Of a stretch of DNA of 64,000 bases, positions 8,707-15,520 are shown piece by piece. The notes under the pieces are model-generated. The model had not been told where the DNA came from, searched no databases, and saw nothing but the letters and a program-made list of their open reading frames with translations. Source of the stretch: Pseudonocardia ammonioxydans (GTDB taxonomy: Bacteria; Actinomycetota; Actinomycetes; Mycobacteriales; Pseudonocardiaceae); the NCBI RefSeq assembly GCF_900115005.1, contig NZ_FOUY01000016.1:62001-126000 (forward strand). Direction: 5' to 3'. Made by a program: the position numbers and the translations under genes. Within the stretch, counting starts at the first letter, position 1. Each line of letters opens with the position of its first letter.

Positions 8707-9200
8707 CACCTGATCCCGTGACACCTGATCCCGGGCACGAGGACGTGGTCGACGTCCTCGCCGACGACCACCGCACGCTGCTCGCCCTGCTCGACCACGC
8801 AGCGGCGGCCGACCCCGGCCCGCAGCGCTCCGACCTGGCGTTGCGCGCGGTCAACGCCGTCCGCCGGCACTGTGCCACCGAGGAGCGGCTGCTCCACCCG
8901 GTGTTGCGCCGTCACCTCGACGACGGCGAGCGGTGCGCCGAGCACGACACCGAGGAACACGAGCAGCTGGAGGAGCTGGCCACGGCGCTCCTCGACGCCG
9001 GGCCGGGCTCGCCCGCGGCCGGGGACCTGCTGCACCGGCTGACGACCTCGACCCGGCACCACGTCGAGGGTGTCGAGGGCCGGCGGCTGCCGGTGCTGCG
9101 CGAGCGGCTCACGGTGACCGAGCTCCAGGAGCTGGCCCGCGAGGCGCGGGCCGACCTGCACTCCGACGACCGGCCGGGTCCGGCGACGATGCTCGGGTGA
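8703..9200 (+). CDS. Hemerythrin HHE-domain protein
   Basis: 165 residues from GTG 8703, overlapping the previous stop as GTGA. The four-helix di-iron fold is suggested by the spaced His/Glu: DDHRTLLALLDH, HCATEERLLHPVL, EHDTEEHEQLEEL and STRHHVEGVEGRRLP. Such proteins bind O2, NO or iron and often accompany oxidative-stress genes. The first 30 bases are an exact 15-base tandem duplication (8703-8717 and 8718-8732) that gives two equivalent in-frame GTG starts; the protein could therefore be five residues shorter. Confidence 0.85.
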   Translation: MTPDPVTPDPGHEDVVDVLADDHRTLLALLDHAAAADPGPQRSDLALRAVNAVRRHCATEERLLHPVLRRHLDDGERCAEHDTEEHEQLEELATALLDAGPGSPAAGDLLHRLTTSTRHHVEGVEGRRLPVLRERLTVTELQELAREARADLHSDDRPGPATMLG

Positions 9201-9222
9201 GCGGTGCGACCGCGCCGAGTAC

Positions 9223-9265
9223 GGCCCCGGCGTCCGCCGCGCCGGGCGCGACGGACGCCGGGGCC
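9223..9265. terminator. Bidirectional hairpin terminator
   Basis: Perfect 14-bp inverted repeat (GGCCCCGGCGTCCG and its complement) with a 15-base loop, between the convergent hemerythrin and CocE-type hydrolase genes. There is no U-tract, as is common in high-GC actinomycetes. Confidence 0.75.
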
Positions 9266-9270
9266 CGAGC

Positions 9271-11280
9271 TCAGACCAGGTCGCGGCGCAGCGACCTCGA
9301 ACGGTCGATCGAGGCGATCCGCGCCTCACCGTGGTAGGCGTCCGTCGTGGCGTGCAGGTGGAAGTTCTCCGCGTCGGAGGTCTGCACGGCCCGGGTGACC
9401 GACGTGGTCGCGTGCTCGCCCCGGCGGAAGGTCACCGTGGACGTCACCTCACCGCGTACCGAGTCGTAGTCGTCGCCGCGGGCGCTGTAGCGCTCCTCGA
9501 CCCGCTGGTCGACCTCCAGCCCGTCCGGGAACCTCTTGCGGCCGAGATCCTTGACGACCAGCAGTTCCGAGACGTAGTCGACGAGATCGCGGCGGACCTC
9601 CCAGCGCTGCTCACCGGGGCGCACCTGCTGCACCTCCAGCGGGGTGACCCCCTCCGCCGGGCCGAACGGCTCGGCGTCGGGGGCGTCGCCGTCGCGTACC
9701 GGCAGGGTCAGCGACGACCGCCCGGCCGTCACCGCCAGCTGTACCGGTTCCGGCGACGGCCAGGCCAGCGGCCAGTACGACGTGGACAGCGAGACCCGGA
9801 TCCGGTGCCCCGGGCTGAACCGCTGCGCGACCCCGTTGAGCGGGACCCGGACCTGGTACCCGCGGCCGGGCTCCAGCGGTGCGGGGTCGGCGTGCGAGTC
9901 GCGGTGGGTCAGGTTCAGCAGTCCGTAGGTGACCCGGGTGGCGGCCCCGTCCGGGCTCACGTCCGACAGCCGCGCCGCCACCATCGCGACCGGCTTGTCC
10001 ACGGTGATCTGCAGGTCGAGCTCCGGCGCGCCGAGGATCTCCACCGGGGCGTCCAGCGGCTCGGTCTCGAACACCAGCGAGCCGCCGTCCTCCTCACGCT
10101 GGTCGTAGGGCAGGTCCGGCGGCGCGTTGTAGGAGCACCACTTGCCGCCGAACTGGCCGACCGACAGCGGTGAGCTGACCATCAGCTCGGCCTCCGGGCC
10201 GGTGTCCCCCGGCTCGCCGAGCCGGCCCGCCAGCAGCGGCCGCTGCTCGGCCGTCACGTGCGGCGACGGCCACGACGGGTCGGACACCCAGCGGCCCGGC
10301 CGGTCCTCGTAGGCCGTCGAGGGCGGCACGCTGTCCTGCATCCAGGTGTAGAGGCGCGGCCCCTCGTCGACGCCGTTGTCCACATCGGCCAGCCAGTGCC
10401 CGAACCACCGCACGAGCTCCTGCAGGAACCCGATCGCGGGCCCGGGGCGGCCCAGGTGCGGGTAGGTGTGCGACCAGGGCCCGATCATGCCCTGGCGGGG
10501 CACGTCGAGATGCTCCAGCAGCCGGAAGACCGCGTTCGAGTACCCGTCGGCCCACCCGCTGGCGGCCAGCACCGGGCACTCGATCGCGGCGAAGTCCTCG
10601 CACACCGACCCGTGCCGCCAGTAGTCGTCGCGGCGCTGGTGCTCGAGCCACTTCTCCGCCCAGAGCCCGCTGCCGTGCAGCCGCTCCAGCCAGACGTCCT
10701 GCCAGTCGTCGCCGAGCCCCTCCGGGTCGGGCGGCAGGGCGTTGTCCGACTGCATCACCGACGCCCAGGACAGGTTGTCCCCGAGCAGGCAGCCGCCCAT
10801 GTAGTGCACGTCGTCGGCGTAGCGGTCGTCGGTGGAGCAGACCGTGGCGATCGCCCCGAGCGACGGCGGGCGGCGGGCGGCGACCTGCAGCGCGTTGAAC
10901 CCTCCCCAGGAGATGCCCATCATCCCGGTCCGGCCGTTGGACCACGGGCGGTCGGCCAGCCAGGCGAGCACCTCCCGGGCGTCGTCGAACTCCTGCTCCA
11001 GGTACTCGTCGGCGAGCACGCCGCGCGAGTCGCCGCTGCCGCGCAGGTCCACCCGCACCCCGGCGATCCCGTGCCCGGCCAGGTACGGGTGGTGCACCGA
11101 GTCGCGGACCGCGGTCATGTCCCGCAGCCGGTACGGGATGAACTCGAGCACCGCCGGCACCGGCTGGTCGGTCTCCGGCCGCCAGATCCGCGCGGCCAGT
11201 GTCGTCCCGTCGCTCAGGGTGATCCGGGTGTCCTCGCACCGCACCTTGTGCGGCAGGTCCTTCGGGTCGATGGTGCGCAA
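9271..11280 (-). CDS. CocE/NonD family alpha/beta hydrolase (X-Pro dipeptidyl-peptidase type)
   Basis: 669 residues from TTG 11280, chosen because a GAGGGGGAG ribosome site sits just upstream and the ATP-grasp stop is 10 bases away. The catalytic domain has the nucleophile elbow GISWGG (S124) with DLRGSGDSRG before it. The C-terminal half is the beta-rich XPDP domain (GHRIRVSLSTSYWPLAWPSPEPV). Family members cleave esters or amides such as cocaine, glutaryl-cephalosporins or X-Pro peptides; the substrate here is unknown. Likely co-transcribed with the ATP-grasp gene. Confidence 0.88.
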   Translation of the reverse strand: MRTIDPKDLPHKVRCEDTRITLSDGTTLAARIWRPETDQPVPAVLEFIPYRLRDMTAVRDSVHHPYLAGHGIAGVRVDLRGSGDSRGVLADEYLEQEFDDAREVLAWLADRPWSNGRTGMMGISWGGFNALQVAARRPPSLGAIATVCSTDDRYADDVHYMGGCLLGDNLSWASVMQSDNALPPDPEGLGDDWQDVWLERLHGSGLWAEKWLEHQRRDDYWRHGSVCEDFAAIECPVLAASGWADGYSNAVFRLLEHLDVPRQGMIGPWSHTYPHLGRPGPAIGFLQELVRWFGHWLADVDNGVDEGPRLYTWMQDSVPPSTAYEDRPGRWVSDPSWPSPHVTAEQRPLLAGRLGEPGDTGPEAELMVSSPLSVGQFGGKWCSYNAPPDLPYDQREEDGGSLVFETEPLDAPVEILGAPELDLQITVDKPVAMVAARLSDVSPDGAATRVTYGLLNLTHRDSHADPAPLEPGRGYQVRVPLNGVAQRFSPGHRIRVSLSTSYWPLAWPSPEPVQLAVTAGRSSLTLPVRDGDAPDAEPFGPAEGVTPLEVQQVRPGEQRWEVRRDLVDYVSELLVVKDLGRKRFPDGLEVDQRVEERYSARGDDYDSVRGEVTSTVTFRRGEHATTSVTRAVQTSDAENFHLHATTDAYHGEARIASIDRSRSLRRDLV

Positions 11281-11290
11281 CCGCTCCCCC

Positions 11291-12568
11291 TCACGCGTCG
11301 AACGCGAACGGGAGCAGCTCGGCACAGCGCCGGTACCGATCGGCGAGGTCCCGCTCGTCGTTCCCGCTGACGTAGATGTTCGCGATCTTGAAGCTGTAGC
11401 TGTCCTGGTCCGGGAGCTCGCTGAGCCGGTCGCCCTCGGCCACGATCACGTCCACCGTGGTCCCGGGGACGGACCGCTGCACCTCCTCGACCTCCTCGGC
11501 CGTCGGGACCCGCCGGGCGACGCCGTCCTCGAGCCGGCGCAGGAAGTACTTCGCCGACGCCGCGTACCGGCCCTCCCGGTACGGCATCTCCGGGTCCTGG
11601 CCCAGCGCCAGGCGCACCATCGCGCGGTGGTTCGCCGCGCCGTCGACGTCGGTGAACAGCTCCGCGTGCGACTGCGAGTGCCGCGGGTTCACCTCGAGGA
11701 CGGTGAGCCGGTCGCTGTCGGGGTCCCAGAAGAACTCGACGTTGAGCGTGGTGTCGTTGAGCCCCACCCGGCGGACGATCTTCGCGGTGACGTCGGTCAT
11801 CCGCTCGACGACCTGCTCGGGCACCGAGGACGGGTAGACGAACCGGTCCTGGCTGGGGACGTCGTCGCGGTTGATCGTGTCCACCGCGCCGAGCACGTGC
11901 AGCTCGCCGTCGCGGGCCCAGCCCTCGAGGGTGACCTGGCGGCCCGCGACGGCCTCCTCGGCCACGCAGACCCGCCCGTCGCCGTCCCGGATCTCCGCCG
12001 GGAGGTCGACCTTCGCGAGCAGCTCCTCGAACGGTTCGCCGACCCGCCCGATGCCCTCGGAGATCTCGGCGAGCGCGGCCCGGAAGCCCTCGTCGTCCTC
12101 GACCCGGATGGCGAGGTCCGAGGAGAACGACTTGACCGGCTTCACCCACATCGGATAGCGGACGTTCTCCGGCGGCGCGGTGTCCGCGTCGGGGTCGACC
12201 AGCGCGAACGCCGGGTACTCGTCGATCACCGCCCGCTGCTCGAGCCGGCTCCAGTACTTGTGCTCGCAGCGCAGCACGGCGTCCAGGGTCGGGCCCGGCG
12301 TGCCGAGGTGCTCGCACAGCAGCGGCACCATCGTGCTCACCGGGAAGTCCCAGAAGCCGATCACGCCGTGGACCGGCCCGGCCTCGTCGAGCTGGGCCTT
12401 CGCCTTCTCCAGCAGCTCCAGCACCGGGATCTCGTCGCCGAACTGCAGCTCCTCGATCGTCAGCAGCGGGATGAACCGGTACCGGTCCGCGTCCGGGAGC
12501 AGTTCGAGGACCTCGCGGTTGTGGTCGTCGAGACCGGGCACGGCCACGGTCAGCAGCTTCTCGTCCAC
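11291..12568 (-). CDS. ATP-grasp domain protein
   Basis: 425 residues from GTG 12568 (vDEKLLTVAVPGLDDH), preceded by GAGGAGGGG. The ATP-grasp signature includes YPMWVKPVKSFSSDLAIRV (ATP-binding Lys) and the metal-binding end NVEFFWDPDSDRLTVLEVNPRHSQS with the Glu...Asn pair. Such enzymes form an amide or thioester through an acyl phosphate. The pairing with a CocE-type peptidase/amidase suggests synthesis and cleavage of the same kind of bond, but the substrate is unknown. Confidence 0.8.
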   Translation of the reverse strand: MDEKLLTVAVPGLDDHNREVLELLPDADRYRFIPLLTIEELQFGDEIPVLELLEKAKAQLDEAGPVHGVIGFWDFPVSTMVPLLCEHLGTPGPTLDAVLRCEHKYWSRLEQRAVIDEYPAFALVDPDADTAPPENVRYPMWVKPVKSFSSDLAIRVEDDEGFRAALAEISEGIGRVGEPFEELLAKVDLPAEIRDGDGRVCVAEEAVAGRQVTLEGWARDGELHVLGAVDTINRDDVPSQDRFVYPSSVPEQVVERMTDVTAKIVRRVGLNDTTLNVEFFWDPDSDRLTVLEVNPRHSQSHAELFTDVDGAANHRAMVRLALGQDPEMPYREGRYAASAKYFLRRLEDGVARRVPTAEEVEEVQRSVPGTTVDVIVAEGDRLSELPDQDSYSFKIANIYVSGNDERDLADRYRRCAELLPFAFDA

Positions 12569-12669
12569 CTGCGCGCCCCTCCTCAGGAGACCCGACCGCT
12601 GCGGCGCGGCCGGGACGCGTCGCACAGGATGTACCGGACGTCGATCACCTGAAGTCTCATGGTCAACGC

Positions 12670-12695
12670 CTACCCGGCATCCCGGGGGTTCATTC
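12670..12695 (-). promoter_or_regulatory. Candidate GGGTAG-type promoter for the ATP-grasp/CocE operon
   Basis: Minus strand GAATGA, 14-base spacer, GGGTAG, about 100 bases upstream of the GTG at 12568. The -35-like box is weak. Confidence 0.3.
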
Positions 12696-12782
12696 GCCCG
12701 TGCGCTCCCCGGGTTTCGGCGGCTCACGATCCGGGTCACGGCGGCACCGCCGCCGGACGGCGACGTGCAGGCCGGGCCGGGT

Positions 12783-14054
12783 TCAGCCGTGGTCGGACAA
12801 ACTGGGGAACAGGCGCGGATGACGGTCGGAGGCCCAGTCGAGCACGAGGAGCGTGGCGTCGTCCTGCAGTCGCTCGTTCTGGTGCGCCATGACGGCGGCG
12901 GCCAGGCGCCGCAGGGTCTCCGGTGCCGAGAGCTGGTCCTGCTCCGCGCGTTCGGCCATGTCGATCAAGCGTTGCTCGCCGAAGAACCGGCCGTGCCCGT
13001 CACGGGCCTCGGTGACCCCGTCGGTGTAGAACAGCACCCGGTCGCCGGGTTCGAGGTGTTCGCGCCCGACGACGCCCGCGGACGTGGCCGCCGGGGCCGT
13101 GACGCCCAGCGGCAGGCGGGGAGGCAGCGACAGCTCCTTGACCACCTGACCGCCGCGCAGCAGCAGCGGCGGCGGGTGACCGGCGAGCAGGTAGGTCAGC
13201 TCTCCGGTCACGACGTCGAGCCGGCCCAGCGCCGCGGTGACGAAGCGACCCGGGCGGTCGTACTCCTCGAGCAGCGCGTCGGCCCGCTCGGCCTGGGCCG
13301 CGAGGTCGCGGACCCCGTCGCGACGCGCATTGCGGATCGCGGTCACGGCCACGGCGGTACTGACCCCGGCCATCAGATCGTGACCGACGCCGTCGAAGAT
13401 CGCGAGGTCGATCGTGTCGCCCACGGCGTAGTCGTAGGCGTCGCCGGCCACCTCCAGGGCGGGCTCGAGCAGTGCGGAGATCACGACCCGGTCGGTCGCC
13501 AGCGTCCGGGGCGCGAGCTGCTGCCACAGCAGTTCCGATGCGGGCGACATCGCGCGGGCACGCAGCTGCTGCAGCCACGTGCTCTGCCCGAGCTTGGTCA
13601 TCAGCAGGTGCCCGACCAGCCCGGCCAGCGCCCACAGCCGTCGGCGCAGGGTCACCCCGTCGACCACGTCGTCGTCCAACTCGACCCGGAGGACCCCGAC
13701 GCGTTCGGTCCCGTCCAGCAACGGCAGCCACAGGATCCGGTCGCTGTCGTGCTCGCCGCCGACGACGATCTCGGTCAGCTGGTAGGCACGACCACCCGCG
13801 GTGCCCTCCACCGATATCGCGGCTCCGGGCGCATCGACCAGCACGACGTGCAGGGTCCGCTGGGCCAGGTCGACCATCAGCACCTCGACGCCGACCCCGG
13901 CCGGGCGGACCGCCCGGTCCACCGTCTCGGTGAGCCGCTCGGCCGCGACCAGGTGCGACTCGTCGATCACCGTGGTCAGGATCCGCGCCCACACCGCGTC
14001 GTCCGGGTCGTGCACGGCGACGACCGTACCGGCATCCCCGGGCCGTCCGGCCAC
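12783..14054 (-). CDS. SpoIIE-type PP2C serine phosphatase
   Basis: 423 residues. The C-terminal ~230 residues are a PPM/SpoIIE phosphatase domain with metal-binding Asp motifs GDAYDYAVGDTIDLAIFDGVGHD (shortened here: GDAYDY and FDGVGHD), RVLFYTDGVTEARD and DDATLLVL. The N-terminal ~180 residues resemble a divergent sensor domain with no clear class. SpoIIE-like phosphatases usually dephosphorylate anti-anti-sigma factors in partner-switching control of SigB/SigF-type sigma factors. That is notable because several genes around it have GGGTA-type -10 boxes. No anti-sigma gene is in view. A GTG 33 bases further in is an alternative start. Confidence 0.85.
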   Translation of the reverse strand: MAGRPGDAGTVVAVHDPDDAVWARILTTVIDESHLVAAERLTETVDRAVRPAGVGVEVLMVDLAQRTLHVVLVDAPGAAISVEGTAGGRAYQLTEIVVGGEHDSDRILWLPLLDGTERVGVLRVELDDDVVDGVTLRRRLWALAGLVGHLLMTKLGQSTWLQQLRARAMSPASELLWQQLAPRTLATDRVVISALLEPALEVAGDAYDYAVGDTIDLAIFDGVGHDLMAGVSTAVAVTAIRNARRDGVRDLAAQAERADALLEEYDRPGRFVTAALGRLDVVTGELTYLLAGHPPPLLLRGGQVVKELSLPPRLPLGVTAPAATSAGVVGREHLEPGDRVLFYTDGVTEARDGHGRFFGEQRLIDMAERAEQDQLSAPETLRRLAAAVMAHQNERLQDDATLLVLDWASDRHPRLFPSLSDHG

Positions 14055-14079
14055 CCGCCGAGCACGCTCGGGGAGCCGG

Positions 14080-15015
14080 TCAGCGCCGCAGGAACTCGAG
14101 CAGGTGCCGCCGGGCGAGGCGGGCCTCCGGCAGCGGCGGCTGCATGATCCAGTTGTGGAACATGCCCGGGTACTCGTGCAGCTCGATGTCCTGCCCGACC
14201 TGCTCGGCGTCGCGCTTCAGCCGGCGTGCGTCCGCGAGCAACAGGTCGCGGGTGCCGACGAACGCGGCGATCCGGCCGAGCCCGCGCAGGTCGGCGTCGA
14301 CCGGGCTGATCTCCGCATCGTCGAGCGGGGTGCCCGCGGCGTACCAGCGCCCGGCCTGGCGGAGCCCCTCGGTCCCGAGCGCCGGGTCGTGCGGGGCGAT
14401 CCGGGCCGACAGCGGGTCGCTCACCGCCAGGTCCAGCCACGGGGAGAACAGCCCGATCCGCGACGGCACCGGCTCGCCGCGGTCGCGCAGGAGCTGGGCC
14501 AGTGCGAGCGCGAGCGCCCCACCGCAGGAGTCCCCGAGCACGACCCGGTCCTGCGGCGGGTGCGCCGCGAGGAACCGCTCGTAGCTGTGCTGGGCGACCG
14601 GCCAGATGTCGCGGTGGTCGGCGCCCGGCGCCAGCGGGTACATCGGCAGCGTCACCGTCGCGCCGAGCCGGTGGACCAGCCAGCGGGCGAGGAACCAGTG
14701 GTGCCGGCCGGGCTGCTCGACGAAGCCGCCGCCGTGCAGGTGCAGCACGTGCATGCTCGAACGGGCCCCCTGCGGCGCCCGCAGTGTCCAGCTGTCGTGC
14801 CCGTCGACGACCTGGTGTTCCACGTCGGTGACGGCCCGCACCCAGTACGGCGGCCGGGTCAGCGACGGGTCCTGGTGCTCGGCGAGCCGGGCGCGCATGG
14901 TCTCGGCGTCGTCGTAGAACTCCGATGTGCGCTGCAGCCGCATCAGCCCGATGGCGGCGCGCGCACGCAGGCTCACCCGATGCGTCGGGCAGGGCTCCGC
15001 CTGGGTGTCTGTCAT
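14080..15015 (-). CDS. Alpha/beta hydrolase, hormone-sensitive-lipase family esterase
   Basis: 311 residues from ATG 15015 (MTDTQAEPCPTHRVSL). The oxyanion motif HGGG is at 94-97 and the nucleophile at S163 in GDSCGG. The acid is probably in VGTRDLLLADA and the His in PGMFHNW near the C-terminus. All elements of an HSL-type carboxylesterase are present. No signal peptide is seen. It follows a GGGTAC-type promoter-like element and is convergent with nothing nearby; substrate unknown. Confidence 0.87.
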   Translation of the reverse strand: MTDTQAEPCPTHRVSLRARAAIGLMRLQRTSEFYDDAETMRARLAEHQDPSLTRPPYWVRAVTDVEHQVVDGHDSWTLRAPQGARSSMHVLHLHGGGFVEQPGRHHWFLARWLVHRLGATVTLPMYPLAPGADHRDIWPVAQHSYERFLAAHPPQDRVVLGDSCGGALALALAQLLRDRGEPVPSRIGLFSPWLDLAVSDPLSARIAPHDPALGTEGLRQAGRWYAAGTPLDDAEISPVDADLRGLGRIAAFVGTRDLLLADARRLKRDAEQVGQDIELHEYPGMFHNWIMQPPLPEARLARRHLLEFLRR

Positions 15016-15024
15016 GTGATGCCA

Positions 15025-15049
15025 GTACCCCGATCGGCAGGCGTTCCAC
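15025..15049 (-). promoter_or_regulatory. Candidate GGGTAC-type promoter for the esterase gene
   Basis: Minus strand GTGGAA, 13-base spacer, GGGTAC. The box ends 9 bases before ATG 15015, giving a nearly leaderless transcript. Confidence 0.4.
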
Positions 15050-15067
15050 ACGGAACCGCGGCCCGGC

Positions 15068-15520
15068 TCACCCGGCCAGCGCCTGCGGGGCGGCCTGCTC
15101 CAGCCGGGTGCGCAGGAACCCCATCTGGTTGCGCACCTGGGGCCGGGCGTACGCGACGGCGTCGAGGGCCTCGCGGTCCCGGGTGGCCTGGGCGGCCTGC
15201 CCGACGAGGTCCCAGGTCATCGCGACGAACGACGCGAGCAGGTACAGGTCCTGCAGGTCGCGCAGCAGCCCGAGCGGACCCTCACGCAGCGAGCCGAGCC
15301 CCTCGGCCTCGAGCCGCTCGGGCTCGTCGTCGTAGCGCTCGCCGTACCGCTCAGTGAGCGGCGCGAGCCGGGCGACCCGGGCATCGGCCCGGTCCCCCAG
15401 CAGGTGCCCGAGGTGGTGCAGGTCGGCCTCGGCGGCGTGCCCGTCGGCGACCAGCCGCCAGGACTCGGCCAGGGTGCGCTCGGCCGCGTGCAGCATCCCC
15501 AGGTAGACGGTCAGTCCCAC
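15068..15520 (-). CDS. Small helical protein of unknown function coupled to a molybdoenzyme
   Basis: 150 residues from GTG 15520 with GGAGG four bases upstream. It overlaps the end of the molybdopterin oxidoreductase gene by 10 bases, so it is translated with it. The sequence is almost all amphipathic helix (MLHAAERTLAESWRLVADGH, HHLGHLLGDRADARVARLAP, LREGPLGLLRDLQDLYLL) and resembles a four-helix bundle, with a His-rich ADLHHLGHL stretch. I do not recognise a named family. The coupling suggests a chaperone, partner or ferritin-like helper of the molybdoenzyme (inference). Confidence 0.7.
   Translation of the reverse strand: MGLTVYLGMLHAAERTLAESWRLVADGHAAEADLHHLGHLLGDRADARVARLAPLTERYGERYDDEPERLEAEGLGSLREGPLGLLRDLQDLYLLASFVAMTWDLVGQAAQATRDREALDAVAYARPQVRNQMGFLRTRLEQAAPQALAG

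Noticed and set aside
12569..12782. Small gene between the ATP-grasp and phosphatase genes
   Set aside because: Frames here are short and basic with no ribosome site or family likeness; only a possible promoter was kept.
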